Below the pieces are notes generated by a model. That model searched no databases, was not told the DNA's origin, and saw only the letters and a list, made by a program, of their open reading frames with translations. Below, piece by piece: positions 6,246 through 12,592 of a stretch of DNA of 14,985 nt. Source of the stretch: CAVSWN01 sp046728115 (GTDB lineage Bacteria > Acidobacteriota > Vicinamibacteria > Vicinamibacterales > CAVVIG01); the NCBI GenBank assembly GCA_046728115.1, contig JBKPDW010000524.1, forward strand, positions 1-14,985, given 5' to 3'. Each line of letters opens with the position of its first letter. Position 1 is the stretch's first letter. The position numbers and the translations under genes are program-made.

Positions 6246-7082
6246 TCATTTCAATGTCGCTAAATACGCGGCCAGATCGTGAAGGTCTGAGTCCTTGTAT
6301 TTCGCCAGCTGGTCGATGTGTCCCTGCAGCGGGTCGGTGACCTGCACCTTTGGTGTGGTGCCGCTGCGCAGCCAGGAGAGGGGTGTGCCGGAGTCGTCGC
6401 GAATCGTCACGTCGAAATCGGTCAGACGAAGGAGCACACCAGAGAACGTTTCACCAGATGGCAGCGTCACCGTTGCTCGGCGCGCCGTTCGCGGCACGGC
6501 GGCTGGGTCGCCGCGTCCGCGTCCTCCTCCCAGTGTCCCGAATGCGATGAGCGCCTGGAGATTTGGGCCGTCATACCGGGATCCGATGCCCTTCAAATCG
6601 CCTGTCGGCGAGTGGCACCGGTTGCAACCCCCCGCGCCATTGAAGTAGGTCTCTCCCGCCGTGGCGTTCCCCGTCATGACGTATTGCACCTGATAGTTCG
6701 TTCGCTCGGCGGCGTACGTAATCTCGCGATGAAGGAACGTGGCGATATCGGCCAGGTCGGCATCCGCAAGTGGGATCGCCGGCGTGTGGCCGGATTGCAG
6801 GTGGGCGCCAATCTGCCGGCCGTTCGCGTCCTGCAGCACCAGCACGGATCGGATCAGGTCGGGGCCGGAGAATCCCTGTCCGCCCCGTGCGTTGGTCCGA
6901 TGACATGCGCCGCACTTCTCGCCGAAGGCGGTCCGTCCACGCTCGACGGCGGCAGGATCGAACGCACGAAGCCGTTCGACTCCGGGGTCGACGCCGCGTC
7001 CACCGCGCCCCGTTTGTGGCGGTTGCGCGGCAACTGACGCAACTGCCAGCCAAATCGCGACCGGTATGAGCAGCGCAGTCAC
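6246..7082 (-). CDS. Exported diheme cytochrome c with a beta-rich insert
   Basis: This 278-residue protein has a signal peptide (residues 1-20, ending VAAQ) and two heme-attachment motifs: C57-G-A-C-H61 and C153-N-R-C-H157. Between the second heme and the C-terminal helix (DSDLHDLAAYLATLK) lies a segment at about residues 200-250 (VTLPSGETFSGVLLRLTDFD...) that reads as beta strands, a layout I associate with cytochromes encoded beside PQQ dehydrogenases in acidobacteria. It should accept electrons from the quinoprotein encoded 25 bp downstream. The only Met after the start is M136, so the usual His/Met ligation is not obvious for either heme. The start is GTG at 7082: no in-frame ATG precedes it before a TGA at 7116-7118, and no Shine-Dalgarno is visible. 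Confidence 0.87.
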   Translation of the reverse strand: MTALLIPVAIWLAVASVAAQPPQTGRGGRGVDPGVERLRAFDPAAVERGRTAFGEKCGACHRTNARGGQGFSGPDLIRSVLVLQDANGRQIGAHLQSGHTPAIPLADADLADIATFLHREITYAAERTNYQVQYVMTGNATAGETYFNGAGGCNRCHSPTGDLKGIGSRYDGPNLQALIAFGTLGGGRGRGDPAAVPRTARRATVTLPSGETFSGVLLRLTDFDVTIRDDSGTPLSWLRSGTTPKVQVTDPLQGHIDQLAKYKDSDLHDLAAYLATLK

Positions 7083-7089
7083 GCGGCAG

Positions 7090-7119
7090 GATGTAGCACC
7101 GACGTGGCCCGAGTGTCAA
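7090..7119 (-). promoter_or_regulatory. Candidate promoter for the cytochrome c/quinoprotein pair
   Basis: On the minus strand a perfect -35 consensus TTGACA (7119-7114) is followed after 18 bp by TACATC (7095-7090), preceded by TGC as in extended -10 promoters. Transcription would begin at about the GTG start codon (7082), implying a leaderless message, which agrees with the missing Shine-Dalgarno. The -10 match is only moderate. Confidence 0.42.
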
Positions 7120-7120
7120 A

Positions 7121-7135
7121 CCAGCGGGCCGCTGG
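7121..7135 (-). terminator. Hairpin after the AhpD-like gene, weak terminator candidate
   Basis: CCAGCG (7121-7126) and CGCTGG (7130-7135) form a 6-bp stem with a GCC loop on the minus strand, 11 bp after the stop of the AhpD-like gene, followed by TTTGACA. The U run is only three bases, so termination would be partial. It directly abuts the -35 box of the candidate promoter of the cytochrome gene, which would fit a unit boundary. Confidence 0.3.
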
Positions 7136-7146
7136 CGCAGCCGCTT

Positions 7147-7764
7147 TCATGGAGTGTGGCTTGCAGCCGTCGGCAGGACATAGCCGACGGTCGCCAGCCG
7201 CTGGCCCGACGCGGCATATGCATCGGCTGGCATGTCGCTGACGCCGGTGCCGTCAATCCATTTGTTGTAGAAGTTGAAGAGCGCGCACACCGTCACGGCA
7301 TCGTACAGCGCCTCTTCGCTCCATCCGGCTGCCTTCGCCTCGTCGAGGTCTTCCCTCCGCACCCGGCTGGAATCGCGGTTGATCTTTTCGATGAACGCGA
7401 AGAGCGCCTTCTCGCGGTCATCGATGGGGGCCGTACGGTAATCCTGCAGGACCGCGTCGACGAGATTTCGATTGCCGAGCAACGTCGCCGCGACCGCGGC
7501 GTGAGCGCCGATTCAAAAGAGGCAATCGTTCCGCCTGGACGTGAACGCGGCGATGAGCTCGCGCAGGCCGGGCGACAACGGCGACGGCCCGCGCATCACG
7601 CCCTGCGTGAACCGTGAGAGGAACTCCGTGCGATCTGGTTTGTACGCGAACAGGTGCATGATTTGCGGAACGGGAAGCCCCGCCGACCGGATCTGGTTTA
7701 TGGCCCCGGCGTACGGTCCCCTCGGTTCAGCCTGTTCGATTTCGGGAAGAAACATCGGATGCAT
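7147..7764 (-). CDS. AhpD/carboxymuconolactone-decarboxylase-like redox protein, probable selenoprotein (CxxU)
   Basis: Read through the in-frame TGA at 7515-7513, this is one continuous 205-residue protein. The TGA is codon 84 and falls exactly at the second catalytic cysteine: N79-D-C81-L-F-[84]-I-G-A-H88, matching the CxxCxxxH motif of AhpD-like peroxidase-related proteins, with E69 in RELIAAF as a likely proton-relay residue. Both halves fit the family without shift or gap: residues 1-83 give the N-terminal region and 85-205 the helical rest (ALFAFIEKIN, DAVTVCALFNFYN). A GC hairpin suited to a bacterial SECIS follows at 7501-7486. GGAG lies 5 nt before the ATG at 7764. Such proteins reduce peroxides or other electrophiles with a thiol pair; Sec would sharpen reactivity. 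TGA ends most other genes here, including this one, so it is not globally reassigned. The alternative is a nonsense mutation or sequence error. Confidence 0.75.
7486..7501 (-). promoter_or_regulatory. Candidate bacterial SECIS hairpin
   Basis: Downstream of the TGA the transcript reads CGCCGC-GGUC-GCGGCG: a perfect 6-bp stem capped by a GGUC tetraloop. The first loop base is 17 nt after the UGA. Bacterial SECIS elements lie inside the reading frame just after UGA, with about 16-37 nt from UGA to the apical loop and a G in the first loop positions; the E. coli fdhF loop also contains GGUCU. A few more pairs (for example C7507-G7480 and G7508-C7479) could form a lower stem after an internal loop. 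The hairpin is seen directly; its function is inferred. Confidence 0.6.
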
Positions 7765-7807
7765 GGCAACTCCGTACGGGAACGTTGCTCGGCCCAGTGC
7801 GCTCGGT

Positions 7808-8599
7808 TCATCGTGGCGGCATCGCCGCGAACGTTTTCTCGATGTTCTCGAGCACTGCCAGCGTCGAGCGAACGCCGGCTTCGATGTAACGCTCACCGAT
7901 CTCCGCCGTGGACTTCCGGGCGTCGCCCCACGTGCCCGATTTCGTCGCCCAATATACCGATCCAGGCGAGGTGAAGAAGAACGCGGTGTGCACCGGACCC
8001 GTGTTCACGGTGAACTCCGGGAACGGCGGGAACTCCGCGTTGGCACGCTCCAGATCCACAAGGGCCGGGTTGATCGCGAGCACGGCGGAGGTTTCCGCGG
8101 CGTTCGCATGCATTCCGTTCTTCAACCCGGAGAACTCCGCCACTTCCTCCGCGGTCAGGCCGTCCCAATAATTGATTGGAAACGCCTTCGCCTCCTTCGG
8201 CATTCGGGCGGCGGCGTCGGCGCATCCATAGGCGATCGCGTAGGTATTGTCGTAATGGCCGTTCAGGAAGACGATGCGCCTGAAGCCAGATGCGGCGAAC
8301 GACGCACAAAGGTCCGCGACCAACGCCATGAACGTCGGAATGCGGATGTGCACCAGGCCCGTGAAACCGACATGCGGATACGACAAGGCGTAGTTGATCG
8401 GCGGCGCGACGACGGCACCGATCCGTGGCGCGACGCGGCGCGCTACTTCCTGCGGAATGAGCACGTCGGTCAGGAGCGGCCCGTGCGGTCCATGCTGCTC
8501 GGTCGCGCCGGTCGGGATGATGACGGTGTGGTGTGTCTCGAGGAACGCTTCGACTTCCGGATTCGTCATCTCGCCGAGAAACACCGTCGGTGGCTTCAT
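7808..8599 (-). CDS. Creatininase-family amidohydrolase
   Basis: This 263-residue protein matches the creatininase family: E34 and H36 in GATEQHGPHGP, D45 in LLTD, H115 in LNGHYDN, and H164 with E169 in HANAAETS are the expected metal-site residues, and the first three fall at the same residue numbers as in creatininase itself. Family members are metal-dependent, cytoplasmic amidohydrolases acting on creatinine, formamide-type intermediates of flavin/riboflavin metabolism, or mycofactocin peptide, so the substrate is open. No signal peptide. It starts 7 bp after the SnoaL-like gene, without a clear Shine-Dalgarno, which suggests translational coupling, and is followed 43 bp later by the AhpD-like gene. 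No mycofactocin genes are in the window, so MftE is not supported. Confidence 0.85.
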   Translation of the reverse strand: MKPPTVFLGEMTNPEVEAFLETHHTVIIPTGATEQHGPHGPLLTDVLIPQEVARRVAPRIGAVVAPPINYALSYPHVGFTGLVHIRIPTFMALVADLCASFAASGFRRIVFLNGHYDNTYAIAYGCADAAARMPKEAKAFPINYWDGLTAEEVAEFSGLKNGMHANAAETSAVLAINPALVDLERANAEFPPFPEFTVNTGPVHTAFFFTSPGSVYWATKSGTWGDARKSTAEIGERYIEAGVRSTLAVLENIEKTFAAMPPR

Positions 8600-8606
8600 T
8601 GGCTGG

Positions 8607-9089
8607 CTATGACTTCTGGGCCGGATCCCAGTGCTCGTCGGCCTTGCCGTCGACGAATCGCCACATGTCGAACCAGGTCGACGTGTAGGTCTTCGTCGGA
8701 TCCTTGGGGTCCTTGTACTCGCGCGCGATCACGACGGTCACCAAATCGCCGTCAGCCAGCACGCCGACGACTGGAGTCGTCAGCTTGTCGCAGGTCGGCG
8801 CCTTCGGACGGCTCCCGAAAAACTTCACAACGGGGTCTCGTCCCGAGGCAACGTTTGGATTGTGCTGAACATAGCGTGCAGTCAGCCACTTGTCGGCTTC
8901 GTCCCAGTGATTGCACTGCAGCAGGTCCTTCATGATGTGAAGGGCCGCCTGCTTGTTCCTGTTCAGAACCGGGTTTTTGTCGGTGAAGAGCGCCTCCGGG
9001 TTGGCGACGCCCTTGACCGGTTCTTGAGCCAAGCCTGGAGAGACGGCGAGGGCAGCAAGCAAAACGACCAGGTTAGTGTGTTGTTTCAT
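8607..9089 (-). CDS. Exported SnoaL-like (NTF2-fold) protein
   Basis: This 160-residue protein has an N-terminal signal peptide (about residues 1-21, ending GLA-Q) and a polyketide-cyclase/SnoaL-like core of the NTF2 fold: NKQAALHIMKDLLQ, ARYVQHNPNVASGRD, and the closing strands with WFDMWRFVDGKADEHWD. The Y-x-Q-H-N-P-x-x-x-x-G pattern is typical of this family. Two cysteines (in LLQCNHW and APTCDK) could form a disulfide in the periplasm. Function is not predictable: the fold serves as small-molecule-binding pocket, isomerase, hydrolase or non-catalytic protein. The gene lies 67 bp after the binding-protein gene and 7 bp before the creatininase-family gene, with which it is very likely co-transcribed. 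Confidence 0.75.
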   Translation of the reverse strand: MKQHTNLVVLLAALAVSPGLAQEPVKGVANPEALFTDKNPVLNRNKQAALHIMKDLLQCNHWDEADKWLTARYVQHNPNVASGRDPVVKFFGSRPKAPTCDKLTTPVVGVLADGDLVTVVIAREYKDPKDPTKTYTSTWFDMWRFVDGKADEHWDPAQKS

Positions 9090-9095
9090 GCGGCC

Positions 9096-9125
9096 ATGTT
9101 AGGGGACCCACTCGACACCGTGCAA
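9096..9125 (-). promoter_or_regulatory. Weak candidate promoter for the SnoaL-like gene
   Basis: On the minus strand TAACAT (9101-9096) lies 6 bp before the ATG and is preceded at 18 bp by TTGCAC (9125-9120). With no Shine-Dalgarno before this ATG, the arrangement would give a leaderless transcript starting at the start codon. The -35 match is poor and the call tentative. Confidence 0.25.
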
Positions 9126-9156
9126 GGACCAGGCGACCCACATGACGAACACGCCG

Positions 9157-9927
9157 CTATGTGGTCGGGCGCTCCATCCCCTTCGCTTTGATCACCGGAA
9201 GTGCGGCCGGCGCCGTGATGAACCTGATCAATTCCCTCGCCGCGTTGTTGCCCGTCACACCGTCGCGGACGCCGGCCACCATGACGATGTAGCTTTGGGC
9301 GTCGGCAGGAAAGGTCCCGAGCAATTCAGCGCCACGAATCGGCAGGATTTCGCTGACCGGGAGCACGCCGAATTCTGCCTCGCCGCGGACGACGGCTTCG
9401 CCGACTTCCTCTCCCGTCACGGTCACTTTGCTCTTGGCTTTCAGATCGTCGGCGATTCCGAGCCTCTGGATGACCGCGGCAAACGCCACGCCGCTGGCCC
9501 CTTCCTTCGCGTACGCGATCGATTTCGCGGCCAGGAGTGAGCGCTCGAGAGCATCGACCGTGGTGATATCGGGCTTGTGTGCACCCGCTCGTATAACGAT
9601 CCCGAGACCGGTGCGCGCCAGGATCGTGCGCGAGTCGGTCGCGACTTTGCCTGCCTTGATCAAGTCGTCGATCGCGGCGGGTGTCAGGATGGCAAGGTCG
9701 AAGAGAGCACCAGCCTCGATGTCCTGCTTGAGTCGCGCGGCAAGGCCGTACCGGATGACGACCTTGTGATGCGTGGCGCGCTCGAACTGCGGAACGAGGT
9801 CCTCCATCACGGCCTTGAACCCGGTGGAGCACAGCACCTCGAGTTCGGTTGTCTGCGCGGCGAGAGCACCGGTCAGCAGGATGGCGAAGGCGGGACCGGC
9901 CGCAAGAACCGCGCGGTTGAATTTCAT
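9157..9927 (-). CDS. Periplasmic substrate-binding protein, ModA-like
   Basis: This 256-residue protein has a signal peptide (residues 1-24, ending ALAA-Q) and the two-lobed type 2 periplasmic binding fold of the molybdate-binding (ModA, SBP_bac_11) family: EVLCSTGFKAVMEDLVPQFE at the N-lobe, FDLAILTPAAIDDLIKAGKV, YAKEGASGVAFAAVIQRLGI and the hinge region GEAEFGVLPVSEI. The classical ModA opening A-S-(S/L)-x is replaced by C-S-T-G, so the ligand may not be molybdate. No ABC permease or ATPase gene is adjacent; the neighbours are a sodium symporter and a SnoaL-like gene. The frame extends far upstream, but the signal peptide and GGAGG before the ATG at 9927 fix this start. Confidence 0.8.
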   Translation of the reverse strand: MKFNRAVLAAGPAFAILLTGALAAQTTELEVLCSTGFKAVMEDLVPQFERATHHKVVIRYGLAARLKQDIEAGALFDLAILTPAAIDDLIKAGKVATDSRTILARTGLGIVIRAGAHKPDITTVDALERSLLAAKSIAYAKEGASGVAFAAVIQRLGIADDLKAKSKVTVTGEEVGEAVVRGEAEFGVLPVSEILPIRGAELLGTFPADAQSYIVMVAGVRDGVTGNNAARELIRFITAPAALPVIKAKGMERPTT

Positions 9928-9983
9928 GTGTGCCTCCAAGAACTCAGAGATTCTACTCGGGGCGCTGCCGTCTTTGCGCCAGA

Positions 9984-11621
9984 TCACAGCGCGAGAAACA
10001 GCGCGGTTGCGGCAACCAGTGCGGCAACAAGTCCGAAGCCGACCGCCAGCCCAAGCAAATCCTGGCGAAACATCCGCCACCCGTGTGCCCCGGCCGCGCG
10101 GCGCAAACCGAGCAGGTTCACGAGCAGCAGCGGGCGAACCACCGTGCCGGGCTCGTCGCTCGACGTCTGCAGACGAGCGAAAAACGATTCGGTCCGCGCG
10201 ACCGGCTCGGGATCCGTCAGCAGGCTGACAGACGCGAGCGCCACGATTCCAACGCTGAGCGCGGCGAGGAACACATTCGGATCCCAGCGATCCAGGCGTT
10301 GGCCAGCGAGATAGTAGAGCAGGAAATTCGTAGCCAGTGCGCTGAGCAGACTCGCCAGTGCGCCCCACCGGTTCGCGCGCGGCCAGACGATACCTCCCAA
10401 CACGCTGATCCCGACAAACGTGGCGAGCGTCTCGGTAAGGAGGAAGGTGTACAGCACGCTTTCAATCAGGAACATCGCATAGAGCACGCCAAGCAGCGTA
10501 ATAGCGACGCCGCTAATGCGGCCGACCCACAGATAGTGGCGATCGCTCCGGTTTTGCACCAGGTGTGGTCGATAGAGGCCTTCGGTGAACAGCGCCCCGA
10601 CATCGACCATGTACGCCGAGCACGCCGACATGCTCGCCGCCAGTATCGACGCGATCAGCAGACCCAGCGCGCCCGGGAACAGCAGATGGCGGCACGCAAA
10701 ACCGAACGCGTTCTCGGGATCGGCCAGCAGCGCGGCCTGGCCTCGGCCCTGCGCGACGAGCGCTGCCACGATCATGCCGACGAGCATCCACCCGATTGTG
10801 CAGACACGCTTCACGAGGTTGCCGAACAGCATGCCAACGCGGCAGGTGCGCTCGTCTCGGCCTGTGCCGACCGTGGCGAGCATGTGCGGTTGCGCCATGA
10901 TGCCAACGAGGCCATTGACCGTCAGCATCGCGATGACCCACGGCCCGATCCCAGCTGGCGTCGACAGCGAAAAGCGGAACGGTTCGAGCGAGGCCTTCAT
11001 GCCGGCGAGCCCGCCGACCGCGTTCCATCCGAGCGGAATCAGCACGAACGACAAGACGATGATCAGCATCCCCTGGAAGAGATCGGTCCATGCGGACGAC
11101 ACCAGCCCGCCGACGAAGCTATAGAGAATGAACATCGCCGTCATGGCGACGACGATCTCGTTCACACCTGTTGTGGCGCCCGTCGCCTGACTGATGACCT
11201 TGCCGGCGCCCTTGAGCAGACCTCCAGTCTCGATGAGGAAGAAGCACACAGCAAACACGATATAGATCGCGCCCATCCACGGTCCGTACCGATCCTCGGT
11301 CAACTCCGCCATCGTCGTCCGTCGGATGCGCCGGAATACCGGCGCCATGATCCAGTACAGCGGCGTGATGAACAGGTTCTTCCACTGATACCAAATGGCG
11401 GATGCGCCGGTGCTGTACACGGCGCCGGCGAGAGCCACCGGCATCTCAGCGTGTGTGCCGACGCTGAAGCTCTGGGCGATCATCACCCACGGCCCGAATC
11501 GCCGCCCGCCGAGAAAGTACTCGGCGCTGCGACGCACGCGGTAGCCGACGATCAGTCCGATGCCCGTAATGACGGCGAAGTAAGCGACGAGAACCAACCA
11601 GTCGAGAAACGCGATCCTCAT
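9984..11621 (-). CDS. Sodium:solute symporter (SSS family), probable amino-sugar uptake
   Basis: This 545-residue integral membrane protein has about 13-14 hydrophobic segments, starting LVLVAYFAVITGIGLIVGY, followed by the SSS-family stretch YFLGGRRFGPWVMIAQSFS and a conserved intracellular region (FRRIRRTTMAELTEDRYG). SSS transporters couple solute uptake to sodium. Its ATG (11621-11619) overlaps the TGA of nagA in the sequence ATGA, so translation is coupled and there is no separate Shine-Dalgarno. The open frame continues upstream to 12077 but that part lies antisense-phase inside nagA and is not coding here. Position behind nagB-nagA suggests the substrate is N-acetylglucosamine, a related amino sugar or a breakdown product; this is inferred from context only. 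Confidence 0.85.
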   Translation of the reverse strand: MRIAFLDWLVLVAYFAVITGIGLIVGYRVRRSAEYFLGGRRFGPWVMIAQSFSVGTHAEMPVALAGAVYSTGASAIWYQWKNLFITPLYWIMAPVFRRIRRTTMAELTEDRYGPWMGAIYIVFAVCFFLIETGGLLKGAGKVISQATGATTGVNEIVVAMTAMFILYSFVGGLVSSAWTDLFQGMLIIVLSFVLIPLGWNAVGGLAGMKASLEPFRFSLSTPAGIGPWVIAMLTVNGLVGIMAQPHMLATVGTGRDERTCRVGMLFGNLVKRVCTIGWMLVGMIVAALVAQGRGQAALLADPENAFGFACRHLLFPGALGLLIASILAASMSACSAYMVDVGALFTEGLYRPHLVQNRSDRHYLWVGRISGVAITLLGVLYAMFLIESVLYTFLLTETLATFVGISVLGGIVWPRANRWGALASLLSALATNFLLYYLAGQRLDRWDPNVFLAALSVGIVALASVSLLTDPEPVARTESFFARLQTSSDEPGTVVRPLLLVNLLGLRRAAGAHGWRMFRQDLLGLAVGFGLVAALVAATALFLAL

Positions 11622-12592
11622 GATGTCACGCGACGGATCTGCAATTCGCCGGACTCGGGTTCCCAGTCCACATCCACTGCGCCGACAGTCGGCATGTCCA
11701 TGAAAGCCGCGGGGATCGTCGACGCCATGGCCGCGACCGCATCGATCGACAATCCCGTGAATTGCACCGTCGAGGCGATGGCGCGATCGAGCGTGAGACT
11801 GGACCCAGCGAGATATGGCGTGCCTGGCAGCGATACGCGACCGTCCTCGCCGAGCTCGCAATCGACGGAGCCGATCGTATAACGCCCTGGAGCGGATGCG
11901 GCGGCGGCCACGGCATCCGTCACCAGAATCGTCCGGCGCGGCCCTTTCGCGCGAATCATCGCTTTGACCGTTGCCGGTGGAAGGTGGTGGCCATCCACGA
12001 TCAGGCTGGCGAACACCGCATCGGCAGCCAGCAGCTCCCAGATCACGTTGGGGTGGCGCGGCAGCATCTGCGGGCACCCGTTGCCCAAATGCGTCGCGAG
12101 CGTGGCGCCGGCGCCAATCGCATCGCCAATCTGCCGTGGCGAGGCGGCTGTATGGCCGACGCCGACGCGCACGCCAGCCGCGACCAGATGTTCGATGAGG
12201 CGCAACGCGCCCGGTACTTCCGGTGCGAGCGTGACGAGGCGGATGCGGCCGCCGGCGGCGTCCTGGCGTCGGAGAAAGTCGTCGACGCTCGCCGGCGCAA
12301 CGTGTTCTCGAGGGTGGGCGCCGCGCGCGCCGTTTTCTGGCGAGACGTACGGCCCTTCCATGTGGATCCCCGCGATCGCGGTGTGCGGCAGGCGAGCGAG
12401 CACCCGTGCGCTCGCGGCGAAGCGGTCGAACGACGAGGTGATGAGCGTAGGCAGGCAGCGGGTGACGCCGGTCTCGCGCATCCGCTCCAGCGCTTCAGTG
12501 GCGCGATCGGCGGTGAGGTCCGGCGCGTTGAAATCGATTCCGCCGAACCCGTTCACCTGAAGGTCGAACAAGCCGGGCAGCACCATTCGCAT
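11618..12592 (-). CDS. nagA: N-acetylglucosamine-6-phosphate deacetylase (short form)
   Basis: NagA removes acetate from N-acetylglucosamine-6-phosphate to give glucosamine-6-phosphate in the cytoplasm. Seen here: E79 in GIHMEGPYVSPENGARGAHP, H147 in VGHTA, H168 in ATHLGNG and catalytic D226 in LVTDAV, in the order expected of the amidohydrolase-superfamily barrel. The THLFNAM motif of common NagA is THLGNGCPQM here, so it belongs to a divergent subgroup. It is 324 residues against roughly 380: the protein starts right at the PGLFDLQVNG motif, so the first 50 or so residues, which form part of the small beta domain, are missing. The ATG at 12592 overlaps the nagB TGA by one base (TGATG); a TTG one codon earlier is possible. 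It overlaps the symporter gene downstream. Confidence 0.83.
   Translation of the reverse strand: MRMVLPGLFDLQVNGFGGIDFNAPDLTADRATEALERMRETGVTRCLPTLITSSFDRFAASARVLARLPHTAIAGIHMEGPYVSPENGARGAHPREHVAPASVDDFLRRQDAAGGRIRLVTLAPEVPGALRLIEHLVAAGVRVGVGHTAASPRQIGDAIGAGATLATHLGNGCPQMLPRHPNVIWELLAADAVFASLIVDGHHLPPATVKAMIRAKGPRRTILVTDAVAAAASAPGRYTIGSVDCELGEDGRVSLPGTPYLAGSSLTLDRAIASTVQFTGLSIDAVAAMASTIPAAFMDMPTVGAVDVDWEPESGELQIRRVTS

Noticed and set aside
7147..7764. Two separate genes, or a simple pseudogene, at the AhpD-like locus
   Set aside because: The two ORFs share one frame, are interrupted only by TGA at the catalytic Cys position, and have no other lesion; a SECIS-like hairpin follows. A nonsense mutation stays possible but fits less well.
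7808..8599. Mycofactocin peptide-processing enzyme (MftE)
   Set aside because: MftE is in the creatininase family, but no mycofactocin precursor, radical SAM or partner gene is present, so only the family is called.
7541..8935. 464-residue + strand open frame
   Set aside because: It is antisense to the AhpD-like, creatininase-like and SnoaL-like genes, Arg-rich and without motifs; typical high-GC shadow.
9928..10368. N-terminal extension of the binding-protein frame
   Set aside because: It runs through the symporter 3' end; a signal peptide and GGAGG fix the start at 9927.
9930..11882. 650-residue + strand open frame
   Set aside because: It is antisense to the symporter and part of nagA, is rich in Arg, His, Gln and Asp without any domain, and the minus-strand reading has clear membrane segments and motifs.
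11622..12077. N-terminal extension of the symporter frame
   Set aside because: The extension lies wholly inside nagA in another frame and has low-complexity Arg-rich sequence; the ATGA overlap start gives a normal SSS N-terminus.
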